Below, piece by piece: positions 42,790 through 56,288 of a DNA stretch of 64,000 nucleotides. Under the pieces are notes generated by a model, which was given only the letters and a program-made list of their open reading frames with translations, did not search any database and was not told the origin of the DNA. The stretch comes from Brachyhypopomus gauderio. Taxonomy: Eukaryota > Chordata > Actinopteri > Gymnotiformes > Hypopomidae. The position numbers were made by a program, and so were the translations under genes. Numbering within the stretch: the first letter of the stretch is position 1; the number at the start of each line of letters is the position of its first letter. The DNA lies in assembly GCF_052324685.1 (NCBI RefSeq), contig NC_135214.1, positions 28,476,489-28,540,488 on the forward strand. The letters are read 5' to 3'.

Positions 42790-42892
42790 GTCTAAGTCAA
42801 CTTTATTGTCAAATCTGTGATACGTACAGGACATACACAGGATTGAAATTACGTTACTCTCAGACTTCATAGTGCAGCGGTAAACATATATA
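42790..42892 (-). mobile_element. Possible retroelement 3' end
   Basis: AAGTCAACTTTATTGTCAAA followed by a GTACAGGACATACACAGG stretch resembles the end of interspersed repeats I recall as common in fish genomes, in reverse orientation. Family and limits are not fixed. Confidence 0.4.
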
Positions 42893-43649
42893 TCGTTTAT
42901 ATAATTATTTTTATATGTACTTATTAGTATCACAGGTGTGCAATTAGATACTGCAGCTCATTTGTCTAAATTAGACTGCAGCATGTATGGCTCTAAATTA
43001 TGATGTGCATCATTTTATGCTAGCTGTTCTCCAGTTCATTTGTTAACCTGTTTCTGTTCATTGGATCTTTTGAGATGCCAGAACACTACATTTCAACACT
43101 GTACCTCATACATTCATACCAGAGCAACACCCATTATCACACCACTAGCACGTGAGTGTCACTGCTGTGTTGAGATTAGTTGGCCATCTGAAAAATATCA
43201 GGTCAGCAATGGTCCTGTGGCCCTGAAACTGACCAGTGAAGAATGTAGTGGATAACTGACAGACTATTAAAAGATAGGGTAACAGTCTAATTCCTAAACA
43301 CAAGCAACGATCGGGTTGTGAGTGCATGCCTCCCCCGTATGACATTTGTTACAAAAAATATTACATTTAGTAATGTGGATATACGCCCTCAAGCGGCTGC
43401 CAGGTGAAAAGAATCTTCCGTTCAGTCTTGCAGTGCGTGTGCTGATCTCAGATCAGATTCCTTTTGCAAGTACAAGCACACAAAGCCTTTAAGCGCATAT
43501 AGCTACAGACCCAGAATCAGGTCCTGTTCACAATACTCTTGGTCATAAATAAGTGCTCTTTGAACGCAGTCCCACGGAATAATTGATTTAAGAAACTTTG
43601 CAATGTTACTAATTTGGTCTATACTTTATACTAATTTTAAATATTTCAA

Positions 43650-44250
43650 TGGGGAAATTGCAATTAAAATGGTCAACCATTGGTCAGGTTTGGAAAAGTC
43701 ACGAGGTCCAATGTGAGAGAAACGGCAGTGTGATTTTTCAATCCGGAGAGAAAGAAGCACATGGACAGACCCAGGAGGGGGAGGGAGGTGAGTATTGTCT
43801 CCCGTGGAGGGAGAGGCGTGTAGTGAGTGAGGGAGGGGAGAGGTAGAGTAACCCTACAAAGTAGATGTTATCCATCATGTTAGAACCTACATGCCCTCTC
43901 AAGTGCTACAGTCGTTAGACGGGTACATGTAACTTTCAAAGAACTCCTCAACTCAGAAGAAGCTTATTTCACTATTTTTTTTTTGTCTACTCAAGAAAAG
44001 AAGCCGGGACTTGAAGCGGGATCAAGTTGTTGTGTTCGTCTGTTATTGTACGTTGTTGGTGTGAATGTAAAAACTACGTTTTGTCACAGTGCCGCAGGTC
44101 CGCTAGAAACGTTTGCGCATACTGTCTTTTTTCGACGAGGACTCGCTTCTTCGTGGTCAATGGGAGATCAATGTTTGCGCCGTGACCGGACTAACCACGT
44201 TTGCCTCAAGCTATACCTGCGTCTGGCGGAAAAAAAACTTCTAAGGATAG
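43650..44250 (+). promoter_or_regulatory. Possible promoter/5' exon of the igsf9-type gene
   Basis: CpG density rises compared with the flanks, with a purine-rich stretch (43735-43845) holding a donor-like GGAG|GTGAGT at about 43788. It lies 7 kb upstream of the first coding exon on the right strand. Inferred from composition and position only. Confidence 0.25.
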
Positions 44251-47200
44251 TTAATGGTTACAACACAGGACCTTATTCAAGCTGAGCACCTGACACTGTG
44301 AGAATGTAAAGCCTTTGTGGTTTTAGTAGAATAGTGCCATGTACTATTTTACCTGAACTTGTGTGAGTGGGAAACAAACCAATTAAGATTAAGAACTCGT
44401 GTGTGTGTCTAAAACAGAACAATTTTGTTTTTTTTTTGTTTTTTTTGGCATAAATTGGATTGATTACTCTGAAGATTATTCTTTCGAAATTAAGAGGTAT
44501 ACAGAAGAGCCGTAGGAACGGAAAACCTCATCCATGGAGTGACATTACCTTGTAATTGTCACAGACAAGTGCCTAAATAAGGTAAAATATATTCAGCACT
44601 ATTTGTAGTAGCCTAATTATGCAGAATTTAGATTTGTCCTCTTGTGACACGTTATATGAAACTTAATTGAGTATTCGGACAAATTTCTATCAAACTTGAA
44701 GTTATATATGTTAATAAACATATATAATGTCGAGGAGATTGTGGCCAGGTGTTCGAAGCTGTACATAAGCCAGCGTGTAGTGTGGGAACAATGACCAATA
44801 AACTAGCGTTAGCTCCTTGGCTGATGGAGAATGTATGCTGCCTACATTCTCTCTTTTGCCCTCGACAAACCTCGTCTTAATTAGTGGATGCGTTTTAAAT
44901 ATATTTTGTTAGTTTGTTTGCTTGTTTTTCACACACCCAGTGGCTTTATTAGAAAGGCATTGTTGTCTTAGGTTATCGGTAGCTGTAAAAGTTACATATT
45001 TTCGCGGTGGTCCTGTATTTATCTTCAAAAGTGTGTGTACGGAGCTTGTATTTTTGAGTGTTTCTCAGAGTATCTACTTTAACATCTACTACACCTGCTG
45101 ACATCCATGGGAGCCACGTTCTTTTTAACTCATCAAGCTGCATAGTAATTATCATATGTGTATGTGCTAGAGCTGTAATGACTGGGAAGTCACATTCTCA
45201 TTACTGGGCACTGACACCAACCAGCACTTTGGGGTGGGGTGACGTCGTGTGTAATCCTTCCCATGTTTTTCACTGTACCACAACATGACATCTCAGTCTC
45301 TATCATCAGACATGATTTAATGAGCAGTCTTCCTTGCATAATCAGACACGTGCACATAAACACATAACAAACACAGTACATTTGAGTAACACAGTAACAC
45401 AGTACCCTGTTTATAAAAGAAGTATCATGTTACATGGACATTGACATGTATTCTATGACTGCACGCTGCTCTGTGAACACACTGTAAGTGCAGAAGCATG
45501 TCTATAATGTACTTGTGAATTCACTACTTCAGCCTTTCCCTCCTGGACTGCATATTAAAGGCAATAACATTCGTTAAAATATGGCACTGTCCCAGAAATG
45601 TCCATCGTGTAGCCCTTGAGTTTATCCAATCAGAAGTGAGAGCCTTGGAACTTTTTCTGTCCCAGACACATTTGAGGGCTCGAGTATAGCAGGGGTCGCT
45701 GTGTGCTGTAAACGAGGCCTGTCTCCTCAGTGGGCCACCCCTGCGGCAGACTCATAAGCCTCTTCATCCAAAAGTGTCTTTATCCAGCCTGACTGCTGAC
45801 GTGCTTCATAGCCTCACCGTGTCCCTATGTGTGCGTGCAAACATAGATTACTGATGTTGGCACAAACCGTTTTAATAAATCATACAACCCGCTGTCCTCT
45901 GATCAAAGGTCTCAGTGGGTGCAATGATAGAAAAACGAAGCCTTCTGCTCCCTCTATGATTGTCACTCCCTGTGTTTTTGTTGCACACAAACATGCTCTC
46001 GTGCACGCATTAAACTGTTTGTTATGGCGATGCTGCTCATAGGGGTGCACCCCAACCTATCCTTGGCTCAGTTTACTGACAAGGTGCAATTAGTTCCCAC
46101 CGGTTTCTCCTCTGTATTTTAATGCTTCTTTGTGCTCAGTAAAGGTTTTTCTTAAACAAAACCGCCAGGACCAAAAGCCAGAAAATAAGATTAGGTTGCT
46201 GTTACTACTGTCTAGTAATGGATACACTGTGTGGGGTCTAAGGCCTTGTATCAGTTATGCTGAGATGACTCATGGGTGTTTTGAGCTCGGGGATCTCATG
46301 AGAGTTCAGGCGTGATGGAGGCACAAGACCATCACTGAGCTGGCCTTTACATCACCATTGCAGAAATACTGCTGGACTGGGGGAATTAATGCACACTTGT
46401 TTGTTTTAGACAACAATGGCGCAGTGGAACTGACCTCTGCAGCTGGGCTAATCTGCTTTAGACAAGCCAACAGTCGTGGCTGCAGCACTGAATTAGTTCA
46501 TGAGTTAAAAGTTGAGTTGAAAGCATAAGTTGTGTATTTGCACATGATGCAAAAATTTTGAAATGCCTCTCATACCAGCTGGCGCTCTCCTTGTGAATTC
46601 CACCGACAGCTGGTTGAAGTCTGATAACAGTGGTGCATGTTCGGTATCCTTCTGAGCTGCTGTTTTCCATAGTTCACAATGGTACCTCGGATGTGTTTCA
46701 CCAGCTCACAAATCCCATTTCAACGAAGCCATCGACCTCTTCCCCTCTCTAAACTCAACTTCAGCTCGACAGCTGACAAGTTGGAAAAGCGAGATCATGG
46801 GTGCAAGTTCATTGATGCGTTCTTGGTCTGCTGTCCTTGCCCTCATCCTCTGTCCCCTCCTTGACCTGGAAGCCCCGTGTCCTGGAGGAATCGTCCAGGA
46901 TTAGTACTGCAGTAATACAGCTGCTTATCAGCTTGTCTCTGTCACCAACGGCACTTGCTTCAGTTTAAAGCAGGTACAGTTATCTATTATTAATCTTGAC
47001 CCACTGGGCATACCATACACGAGCTGCATTTCCAAGTGTGTCACTGGTTTTCACTTTTTATTCACACATCTTTCATTTTAACACATTTTTATTTTCACAT
47101 TCAGAGTCTTTCAGTTGCCCCATTGACTCCTGTGTCTGTCGTGTGGTCTGAAGATTTTAGCCAAGGTTCTTTGATGTCAAAGTACTTGTAGTAATGTTTA

Positions 47201-50200
47201 AAGAACATTATAAAAATGTTCATGCCCACAGAGATATTAAACAGCTGTGTGTGTGTGTGTGTGTGTGTATGATCCACCATCCTCTTGGATCTTTGAGTTC
47301 AAGTAAATCCTTTTGGCCCTGATTCAAACTGTCATTTTCAGGTCTGTCTATGCAAAAGGGATTACTCTTGTCCTGCAAACCTATTGTGTCACCTCATAAT
47401 GCACTACAGGCATGCAAAAAGCCCCTGCCACCAGAAAAGATAAGTCAAACGCTCTCTTGTAGCTTCAGGACACAGCTTACGCTATGCCACATAGCATGAG
47501 ATAAACTGGCCATGTTGCTTCTAATGGGATCAAAATGGCATCCATCCCAGTGCACAGATTTACCAAAAGCATTTGCGAACACAGCCCTAGCCATTTGCCG
47601 GAGATGCAACAACACCAAAGCTTACTTAGAAGCAAAAGTTAAGCAAAGGTGGTAGGGATTACAAGGTACAGGAGGGCACATGTCAAAGGGATGAAAACAA
47701 TTGGCAGCCAAGAAAGTGGTTGTTATCTAATGCTTAGACTGTTATCAGCTCCATTAGTGGTGGTGCTGGAATGAACAGTGTTTCATTCAGTTAGCCTATG
47801 AAGGCCCTGAGCAGAAGGAGAGGACCAGCCTGAACCCAGAAGTATACCATCAAGACCAGGATCAGCCAAGAACTGCTACAGGCTCTTGCGGAAGGGCAAG
47901 CTTGGACCTGTAGCAGATGCTCCTGCTTGCTGCTGGTATTAACAAGTGTGGATAAACTGGCGTGCAACTGTCTCTGTGGATATAAACTGGCACAAGTTGT
48001 TTGCAGTCGTTTATGTGTGAAAACCTAAATTACACGGGATGCTGTTGGTGGGTTTTGTTCATGGCTAAGCAACGCTATATGTGGCCAGGGACTTGAGATC
48101 ACTAAGAGAGAGAGGGGGGGGGGTCTTTCCTCACTTCACAACTACCCGGGCCATCTGTTTCACACTGGGCAGTGAAAATGTTCCTCCAGGTGCTTGTGAA
48201 ATTTATATAACCTTTTAGCCTACCTCTCTAAGATGACATTTAATGTCTGAATGTCTGACTGACTGGTGCATGTCCATTGTCAAATCTCAAAGATTTCTGA
48301 CCTTCCATTGAGAACATGGCCAGTTGCCCTTTAATGGACTTATGGCCACAGCAGCGGTATCAAACCTGAATCATAAAACTCACCTTTGTGCTGCTGCAAT
48401 GTATAAAATATCCCATTGACCAGAAACATTGAGAAGCTTTAAATTGATCACAAATATATATAAAACATAAAATATATATTATATATGTAAAATATATATG
48501 TTTTCCAAAGTAAAGTAGTCATTTCATTCTTATCATATAGTATATTGATTTGTTTGTGCATTGGAACTCAAGACGGGCCACTCCACAAAGCTCTTAAGTG
48601 TCCAGTAATCTTTAGTGTAAACTTGTACAAAGGCTGGTAGAGATGCACTTTTTGTTAATCATATCATTTGCTCCACTGACTGTAGTGTTTGAGATGGGGT
48701 ACACCTGTTGAAAGAGGTAGAAATGTTGATCTACCACTCCTCCCCTTCACCTGACTCCTTAGACATGTAGACTTTGCACTTTGCTCTGTCAAGGTTTTCT
48801 CTCTCTCTCTCTCCCTCTCTCTCTCGTTCTCTCTCTCCTCCCCTCTATGTATTGACTGCCTGGCCCCTCTCTGAAAGCCCCTCACAAGGCTCCCTTGTTC
48901 TGCAGCTTGTCTGTTCGGGGCTTCATGCAGGGACACAAAGCCCTGCCCTGCTCCATTTGCTTAGCGTGTCTTTCTGCTGACCCAAGATCAGCTCCCGCTC
49001 CCAAACAACTGGCTCTACGCTGTTAGGAGGCTAAAACAAACCACAACCTTTGAGCAGGAGCCTTATACAACCCAACATCCCCACAGTCACATGTCCTTAT
49101 GGTGCTGTGATACAAGAATCACTCCAAGCAGATGCCAAAAGAATATTTGCAAAGTACTCACCACATACACGGCCACACCAAGGGACTTTATGTAAATGAC
49201 GTGAAACATGACATGAACTAGGCCGTAAACATTCGTAACGTGATGGCGAGTGTTCATTGTTTGGTAACGGCATGACATTGCGCTGCCTTAACCTTGCTCA
49301 CATGCCCTTGACAACTTCAGGATGTGTATGTTGTGTGAAGAATGCAGCTTGCTTTCACCAGGTGCCTGAAAGGTGAGCTGTTTGTGTCGGTGTTAACACT
49401 GGTGCCATCTCCCCTCTCACAGCATGCTGAGGAGCAAGGCTTGTTTTTCCTCAGGATGATGCAGTTGCTTGCAATACAGGCCAACACCGTGAAATAACCG
49501 TCATTACCGTCGCATAAAGATCCACATACACAACAGTGTGTGAATGCACTTCCATTGGCTTCGAATTCAAATCCTGTTCTCTTCCAGGGAAGCAGTCGTG
49601 GAAGCCTCACAGGAAATAGGACCAGTTTATCTTGTTTGAATGCACCGACATTTCTAGTCAGTGTTAAATCTCTCTCTATCTGCCTTTCTCTTTCTTTCAT
49701 TCTGCCTTTCTCAAATGCAATATTATGTGCATGGCTGTTCATAAATGCAGCCTACTCTTAGCCGCATATAAATATTCTCATTTCTGTGAAATATCATATC
49801 TTCTGGAAATATTGTTTGGGCTACCGCCTGTCCCTCAGCCATGGCAATAACTCATCCACATTATCCATTATGTTGTGATAAGACTATGACAAACAGCCTA
49901 GCTAGTGGGTAAAAGGAGGTTGTGTTGCCAAGAGATCGATCCAACATTTGCACTCAGTTCATGAATACAGGCTGAGATTACGCGGTGTTGGAGTGCAGCT
50001 GCTCTGCCTCATACCTGTGGTTGTGCTGAGTGAAGTCACTCGGCCGAGGCCTTGGACTTTCCACAGATCGTGTGCTACATGAAGACGTCCAAAGGAGAGT
50101 GATTCGAAGCTTCCTGAGCTGGATGGGTTTTGAAAATAATTCATACATCGCGGTGAAGGAAGTCGAAGAGAAAGAAACTTTGTTAAATGTCAGAAGATTT

Positions 50201-50292
50201 AGATTCACATTTTATAGGCCTAGTTTCTTTTTAAGGATGTGTATTGACTTGTGTGTGGTGCTCCTTTTCCATAAGGACACGGGCTGTGTTTT

Positions 50293-50294
<2 letters not shown>

Positions 50295-50336
<42 letters not shown>

Positions 50337-50348
50337 CGCGCGCGCGTG
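50295..50348 (+). repeat. (TG)n/(GC) alternating repeat
   Basis: A TG run followed by GCGCGCGCG and GTGCATGC units to about 50390. Long purine-pyrimidine alternation of this kind can adopt Z-DNA. Confidence 0.92.
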
Positions 50349-51341
50349 TGCATGCAAATGTACATGCGTGCATGTGTGTGCATGGTAGGGTAAGGGGATA
50401 CTGCTCTCAGGGACGCAGCCACGTGGATGTTTGCCAGCGCGTTATTAAATTTACCCTCCACTTTCATTTCCACTCACCTCCTCCACGACAGCATCACGGT
50501 GCTCCAGAGAGAGCATCAGTGGGTTGATTTCCTGTAGCGCTCAGGCCAGACTGACTCTGACCCTCCAGATGCACATCAAAGTCACTGTGTTCACAATGGT
50601 GTACTCGCAGCCTTATAAAACACCTCTAAGATTTGCGAAAGTGAGCCGAGTTCTGTCATCCCTTCATCCACATCTCATGTCTTTATTTAATATCAGTCCT
50701 GTGGACATCAGGATTGGCCTAGACGCGGCGTGTGAAAATGTATCTCTGACAGTTGTCAGATAAATGCTGAGCTCTGTAGCGTCAGCTCCTAATTTGTTAC
50801 ATCTGATGAGCCACAGTATCTTATATACATATGCGGCGCTCCGAGCGACTTTGTAACCTCCAATACTGTGTGTAAAGTCTTGACAGTATAATAGAAAAAT
50901 GACAATATAACAGTACTCAAACTAGGCCTGAGGGTGGCCAATCCATAAAAGAGTTCTGTCTTCCTGTGCTCTTCCAAACCACAGCTCAGACTTGGAACAC
51001 AACTAGTGGAACACACACTAATGTCACGATGAAGGAAAAAGGAAGGAATGTGGGCAGTTAGTATGCCACTCACACAGGCAGCCAAGTCCTGGTATGGGAA
51101 AAGAGTGGCTGGCAGTGAATACATGTTCCTGTGGTTTACAGAGTTTATGTTTCATCATGGCTGCAGAATTGCATTTCCACATGTTTTACGATCTACACAC
51201 TTTGAAATGCATTGAAATAATTGAATTTACAAATGTCACTAAATTAGTGCAGAACCTCGGATTATAAAAGCACTAAATGTAATACTGTGTATCTCCGTGT
51301 TTTTCAGGTGGGGCATTTGTGATGGTGTGTGAATTGTTGCC

Positions 51342-51402
51342 ATGGGAGAGGACAGACTCTGGTTTCTGGTCATCACTTTTGCTGCTGCCCTATGTCTTCC
51401 CT
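51342..51402 (+). CDS. igsf9: igsf9-type exon: start codon and signal peptide
   Basis: ATG at 51342 opens a hydrophobic leader of about 20 residues ending ALCLP. It stops at donor CCT|gtaagt with one base carried over. The exon itself probably starts at 51308 after tttttcag. Confidence 0.85.
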
Positions 51403-53465
51403 GTAAGTTCTTCACCTGTACTCTATGGTACTTTGATATATTCTAGTCCGTCATATGTTGCTCTTTTCCACTCTACTGTACTCTATGGTACTTTGATATA
51501 TTCTAGTCTGTCATATGTTGCTCAGTTCCACTCTACTGTACTCTACGGTACTTTGATATATTCTAGTCTGTCATATGTTGCTCTGTTTCACTCTACTGTA
51601 CTCTATGGTACTTTGATATATTCTAGTCCGTCATATGTTGCTCTGTTCCACTCTACTGTACTCTATAGTACTTTGATATATTCTAGTCCGTCATATGTTG
51701 CTCTTTTCCACTCTGCTGTGATGTATGGCACTCTGCTATACTCTACCCCACTATACTAACCCACTGTACTCTGCTCTTCTGCTCTTTTTCTTCTCATTTA
51801 CTCAACTGTAATATTCACTGCTGTTATCTGCTGTAATCTTCTTTATTCTGTTTTAGCTCTTGCGCTCACCCTCCAGTTCTCATCTCACACATCTGTAATA
51901 CCCTCTAATAGCCATTACACTTATCTACTTTATTACTCTCTAATCACAATCTCTATGGTTTTCTTATCTTGTTACCAACCTCCGCCCCCTTGCTGTTTTG
52001 CTTCTCCCACTTTTATCACTTCCTCCTTCACCTGATTATTTCCCCTCCCCCATCACCCATCGGTTTGGGTTCTGTTCTTTGTCTCTCTCTCTTGATCCTC
52101 TCTCTCTGTCCCCTTGCCCCAATCCCCAACCCCGTGTGTCCAAAACAAATACTCCCCTTATCAGATCGCTGTAGACATCGGAGACAAAGACGTCTGTAAT
52201 CATAATGGAAGCACTAAGGGTGACGGGTCTGATGTCATGCGTCACACAGCCGTCTCGGGGGCGGAGTTTAACACCCACGGATGAGCAGGAGATGGTGTGC
52301 AGAGTACAACCTGAGAGTCAGGCACACAGTGGGGCGGGATACAGTTGTGGGGGGTGGGGGGTCAGCCAGTATTGTCCTAGGACAGAAGGACAAATGTGGG
52401 GGGGGGGGAGTACGTGAGACAGAGTAGGGGGTGGCATTTAGGGGAGCAGCCTGACAATGTGGTGGAAAGGAGGGGCCACAAAAAAATTAAAATCCACAAA
52501 TCCGGATTTAGATCAGCTTGGGGTTTAGGTTCTCCCCTTCGCCCGAGGCACGCTTTCTTTTCGGCTTTGTGAGTGTTTTGGGGGGGGAGCGGTGGGCCTG
52601 AGGGGGGGGGGGGGGGGGGGGTAGGGGATTGGGGTGGGGGGAGGGTGTGTAGGTTGCAGGCCATGTGCATACATCAGGGGGTCCAGCAGCAGCAGGAGCG
52701 TGAGTGGGGGGCTGCATGGTGGGCCATGCCTCCTTCAATCTATCAGAGAGCATCATCTCTGAGAGATTAATCCTAATTGAGGCATTAGAGGACCACCTCT
52801 GGCATTAGGAGCAGTTGGTCAGGTTAGTGGCCCCCCCCTCTGAGGCTGCTGTTTGATGGTATGAAGCCCCACATGCCTTTTCAGGGTCTGGTTCTTCAAC
52901 AGGACTTCCCAGACACTCGGGATGGGCACAGATTTGCACGGATGTTTGAAGATGCAGGCCGAGTTCCAGCTTCAGCATAGATTCATTTACATGCACACTG
53001 TGCCTCTCCCGTACGTCTGTGAGCACACGCATGTGCTACTGCCGCTTGGTCTTCTGTTTTTTCCTTTCCACCTTCTTCTCTTTCTCTCCGTGTCTGTTGA
53101 AAATAGTAGAATCTCACCATGACTGCCAGAATGTTTTGCGCCATAGCTGCTGGTGGAATGCACGACCAAACGTTCCTGAGATTGCTGGTCCAAACTTTCC
53201 TGAGATTGCTGGTTTTATCATCAGCTGGATCCAGCAGGGCCATCCTGGAGTGTCTAAGCTTTTCACCAGGTCCACTGGATGTCTGCGAAGACACCTGCAG
53301 CAGGAACGAACCAACGTCATGATATAAAGAGACGAGCTGCTGAAAGTACTCATTATGTGTCAAGTCCCAGAGATTTGTTCCTTTCCTGGCTGTCCTGAGG
53401 ACACAGACGCTTCATCACGCTGACGGGCACGTACTTACCTGCAGCTGTGCTTGTTGTGATGATGA

Positions 53466-53510
<45 letters not shown>

Positions 53511-54040
53511 TCGCAGGTCCCTCACTGAGCACAGACCCGGTGGTGAGAGCGAGACTTGGGGGCACTGCAGAGTTGGACTGTAGCCTCTCAGCGCCATCTG
53601 ACGGGGTCACGACCCCGAACCTGTACCCGCTGCATGTGGTGGAGTGGGTGCGGCTGGGTTACAATGTCCCTATCCTCATCAAATTTGGCGGCTACATGCC
53701 ACGCGTGCACCCGAGCTACAGAGGTGAGTCCTGCAGCAGTGTACTGTCATCTTGTAATTGGCTGTAAGGTGAGGAAGGAAGCTATTGAGTCAGGTCTTAG
53801 CCCCTGAGGTCGTGAGGCAGTTTTAACTAAACCTAATGCTGAGGGCACTCCCAACGCACTCGTTTATCTCTCACATCAAGCATGATGGGGCATGTTTTTT
53901 GTTAAAGAGGTGTTACCATAGTAGCAGAAAAAGACAGATTTCCGTGACAATTCAGGAAAATAGCCTCACTGCAACAACTTCCAAGTCACTTTCAGGTCCT
54001 TTTGATGATTTTCTGAAGTGCTTCCTTAAAAAATACACTA

Positions 54041-54083
<43 letters not shown>

Positions 54084-56208
54084 GGGTGTATGGAGGGGTG
54101 TAGGTGCACTGGCATTTATTGAATGTTAAAAGCAGGAGCATTCCGTTGCTCAAAGAACATTACCCAAATAGGTAATTCACCCCATACAACAAGTGCCCTG
54201 TAATTAGACCGAGCGTCTGCGTCTGTGTGTGGGAGAGATGGCAATAGAGGGGGGTGGGGTGCAGGAGGGTGGGGTGCAGTTTTAATGGCTGGTTTGGGGG
54301 GTGGTGAGTGCAGCCGGTAGGGGCGCGGGCTATTGAGACTGGATTAAAGAGCACGAGGTCAGACTCAAGCAGGCCGGGAGGGGGCCGTCGGTCTGCTCAC
54401 GCCACTGCGTTTGAGGCCGGATCTTATGGGTCCGACGCACTAAGAGCAGGATTCTGTTTCGCTGCCAAGACGAACGGATGAGGCGCGGAGGATAACAGAC
54501 TCTCCTTGCTCTCGAAAGCATAATCCCATCATTGTTTTGAGAAGAACAAAAGACAAAGAGCTGTCATTACCTCCCCCGGGCTAGCCTCCCTCTCTCGCGC
54601 TGTAAACAACGCAACCCCCCCCCCCCCTCCCCCCAGCATAAACACTCCATCCCCCAGCGTCCCTCTCTAGGGGCTCGGTGGTGCGTGGGCTCTGGTATTG
54701 TGGGCTTGTACGTCGTCTCAGCCGGTTTCGATCAGGGAGCCAATGTCCATTCGTCCCCAGCAGGACCCCCCCATTCCCCCCTTCCACCCCCCAGCAGGCC
54801 AGGCCGAGACACCGCCCAACCCCGTCCTCGTCTCTGAGCCATCACGCTCACCACTCCTTCAGGGAGTCGCAGCTGATGTGAAATCAATGCAGACCTTAAA
54901 TAACGAGCAGGGGAGAGAGGTTGGCGGAGAGCGCAGAGAGAAAGACTAGCATAGGAAAAACGAACAGCCATCGTGAAGGAAACGTTTGAAAAAGTTCGAT
55001 ATAGATGCAAGATAATCCTAAACGATATCCCCCGGTGTTGAACCCATGGCAAGAGTTAATGATAGTGTTCGAGATGAAAATCTTTACATGCCCCTTTCAA
55101 CCCCCCTCCGCACCCCGGCAAGCCATCTACGCTTGTAATTTCATCCCAGCATCAGAGCCAGCTGGCAAGGCATGAAGCCTCTTGGTGTCGTGCATCTAAT
55201 GTCTTCTTCCCTCAAATTAAAATGCATAAGGACATTGCAGCATCTCTTCCAGGCCCTCGCCACAAAAACCCCGTGTTGCGGAAGACGAGTCGAAACCTGA
55301 CCCTCCCCACGGCTTCAAACACCGCCGCAGGGCCAACGTGCTCAACATCAGCCGCGCTCTTGCCGGGGTTATTTTTGGGTTGCCGCTGCCGACTTGAGAG
55401 GTGAAACATGAATTTTCATTTCGACGAGTGCAGTCGTTCACTGTTTGCAAGGACTTCTCGGTCCTCACGAGAAAACTGCAGTGTGAGAACTTTTGTTTCC
55501 ACTCACCACCTTGTCATAAATCCAGCAATAATAAGGACATCCTGTGTTGGTTGTAATGCCACATATGACCTACGCCCTACCACCGTGTTCCATGCGTCAA
55601 CATGTTGCTCCAGGGAACTCGGCCAGATGCCGGATGTCAGGTTTGAGTACTATGAAGCAGCAATGATGTTGTCGATTTCCCCCTCAGGCTGCTTGATAAG
55701 TTATCAAGTGAGGGTTGTCTAATGGCGTTCCTAAGCTCTGCAGTAATCAGGCACCACAGGCCCACACTGCTTTGACCAGGCCCCAGTGACAGCGGCATGT
55801 GTCACATTAAGACCTGGTATAGACTTCATTAAGACTGCAGTACCCACCACCTGTACGCAGAGAGATCTTTTTTGATCCTGTAGATTTCCAGCCCTTGTGC
55901 ATGTCGGCACTTTCGTGGCCAGTTGGTAAAGAACTTGCAGAACAGAACAAGGAAAGCTCCTGCTTGACTTCTTAAGAAGCGTTTGTGAACTGTAAACGTG
56001 AAGTTGAGGGCTGATTATTATTGCCCTTGGTTTAATAATTAAACAGTGGTGAATAGTAAGTAACCATCGTTGTTATGACAGCAGGGGAACTTTTGGCCTT
56101 GCTGAGACATGGCAGACCGTGTGCTTAGTCTTCGGTGTCAGAGCATGTTAGCCGAAGCAGTGGCAGATGAAATGGTCTTCTAGCAAAAGGAAATGAGGGA
56201 AATTCCCC

Positions 56209-56288
<80 letters not shown>

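Larger units (their letters stand above)
41872..51307. other. Interval between tmem230 and the igsf9-type gene
   Basis: It begins with the tmem230 3' UTR and should hold the promoter and non-coding first exon(s) of the igsf9-type gene. A CpG-richer patch at 43.65-44.25 kb is the best promoter candidate (separate entry). TG runs occur at 47247-47269 and 50295-50348 and a CT run at 48799-48840. No coding exon is recognised. Confidence 0.5.
51403..53516 (+). other. igsf9-type intron after the signal-peptide exon
   Basis: Contains the 60-bp tandem array (51413-51720), a pyrimidine-rich stretch (51960-52140), G-rich DNA with long G runs (52340-52640) and a TG run at the 3' end. No exon seen. Confidence 0.8.

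Noticed and set aside
49317..49742. 141-codon minus-strand open frame
   Set aside because: No recognisable domain, no splice or promoter context, and ordinary composition; probably chance.
51319..51759. 146-codon open frame with 20-residue repeats
   Set aside because: It arises from the 60-bp tandem array in an intron and is in a different frame from the signal-peptide exon.
54300..54500. GC-rich patch considered as a tRNA gene
   Set aside because: No cloverleaf pairing or proper A and B boxes could be found.
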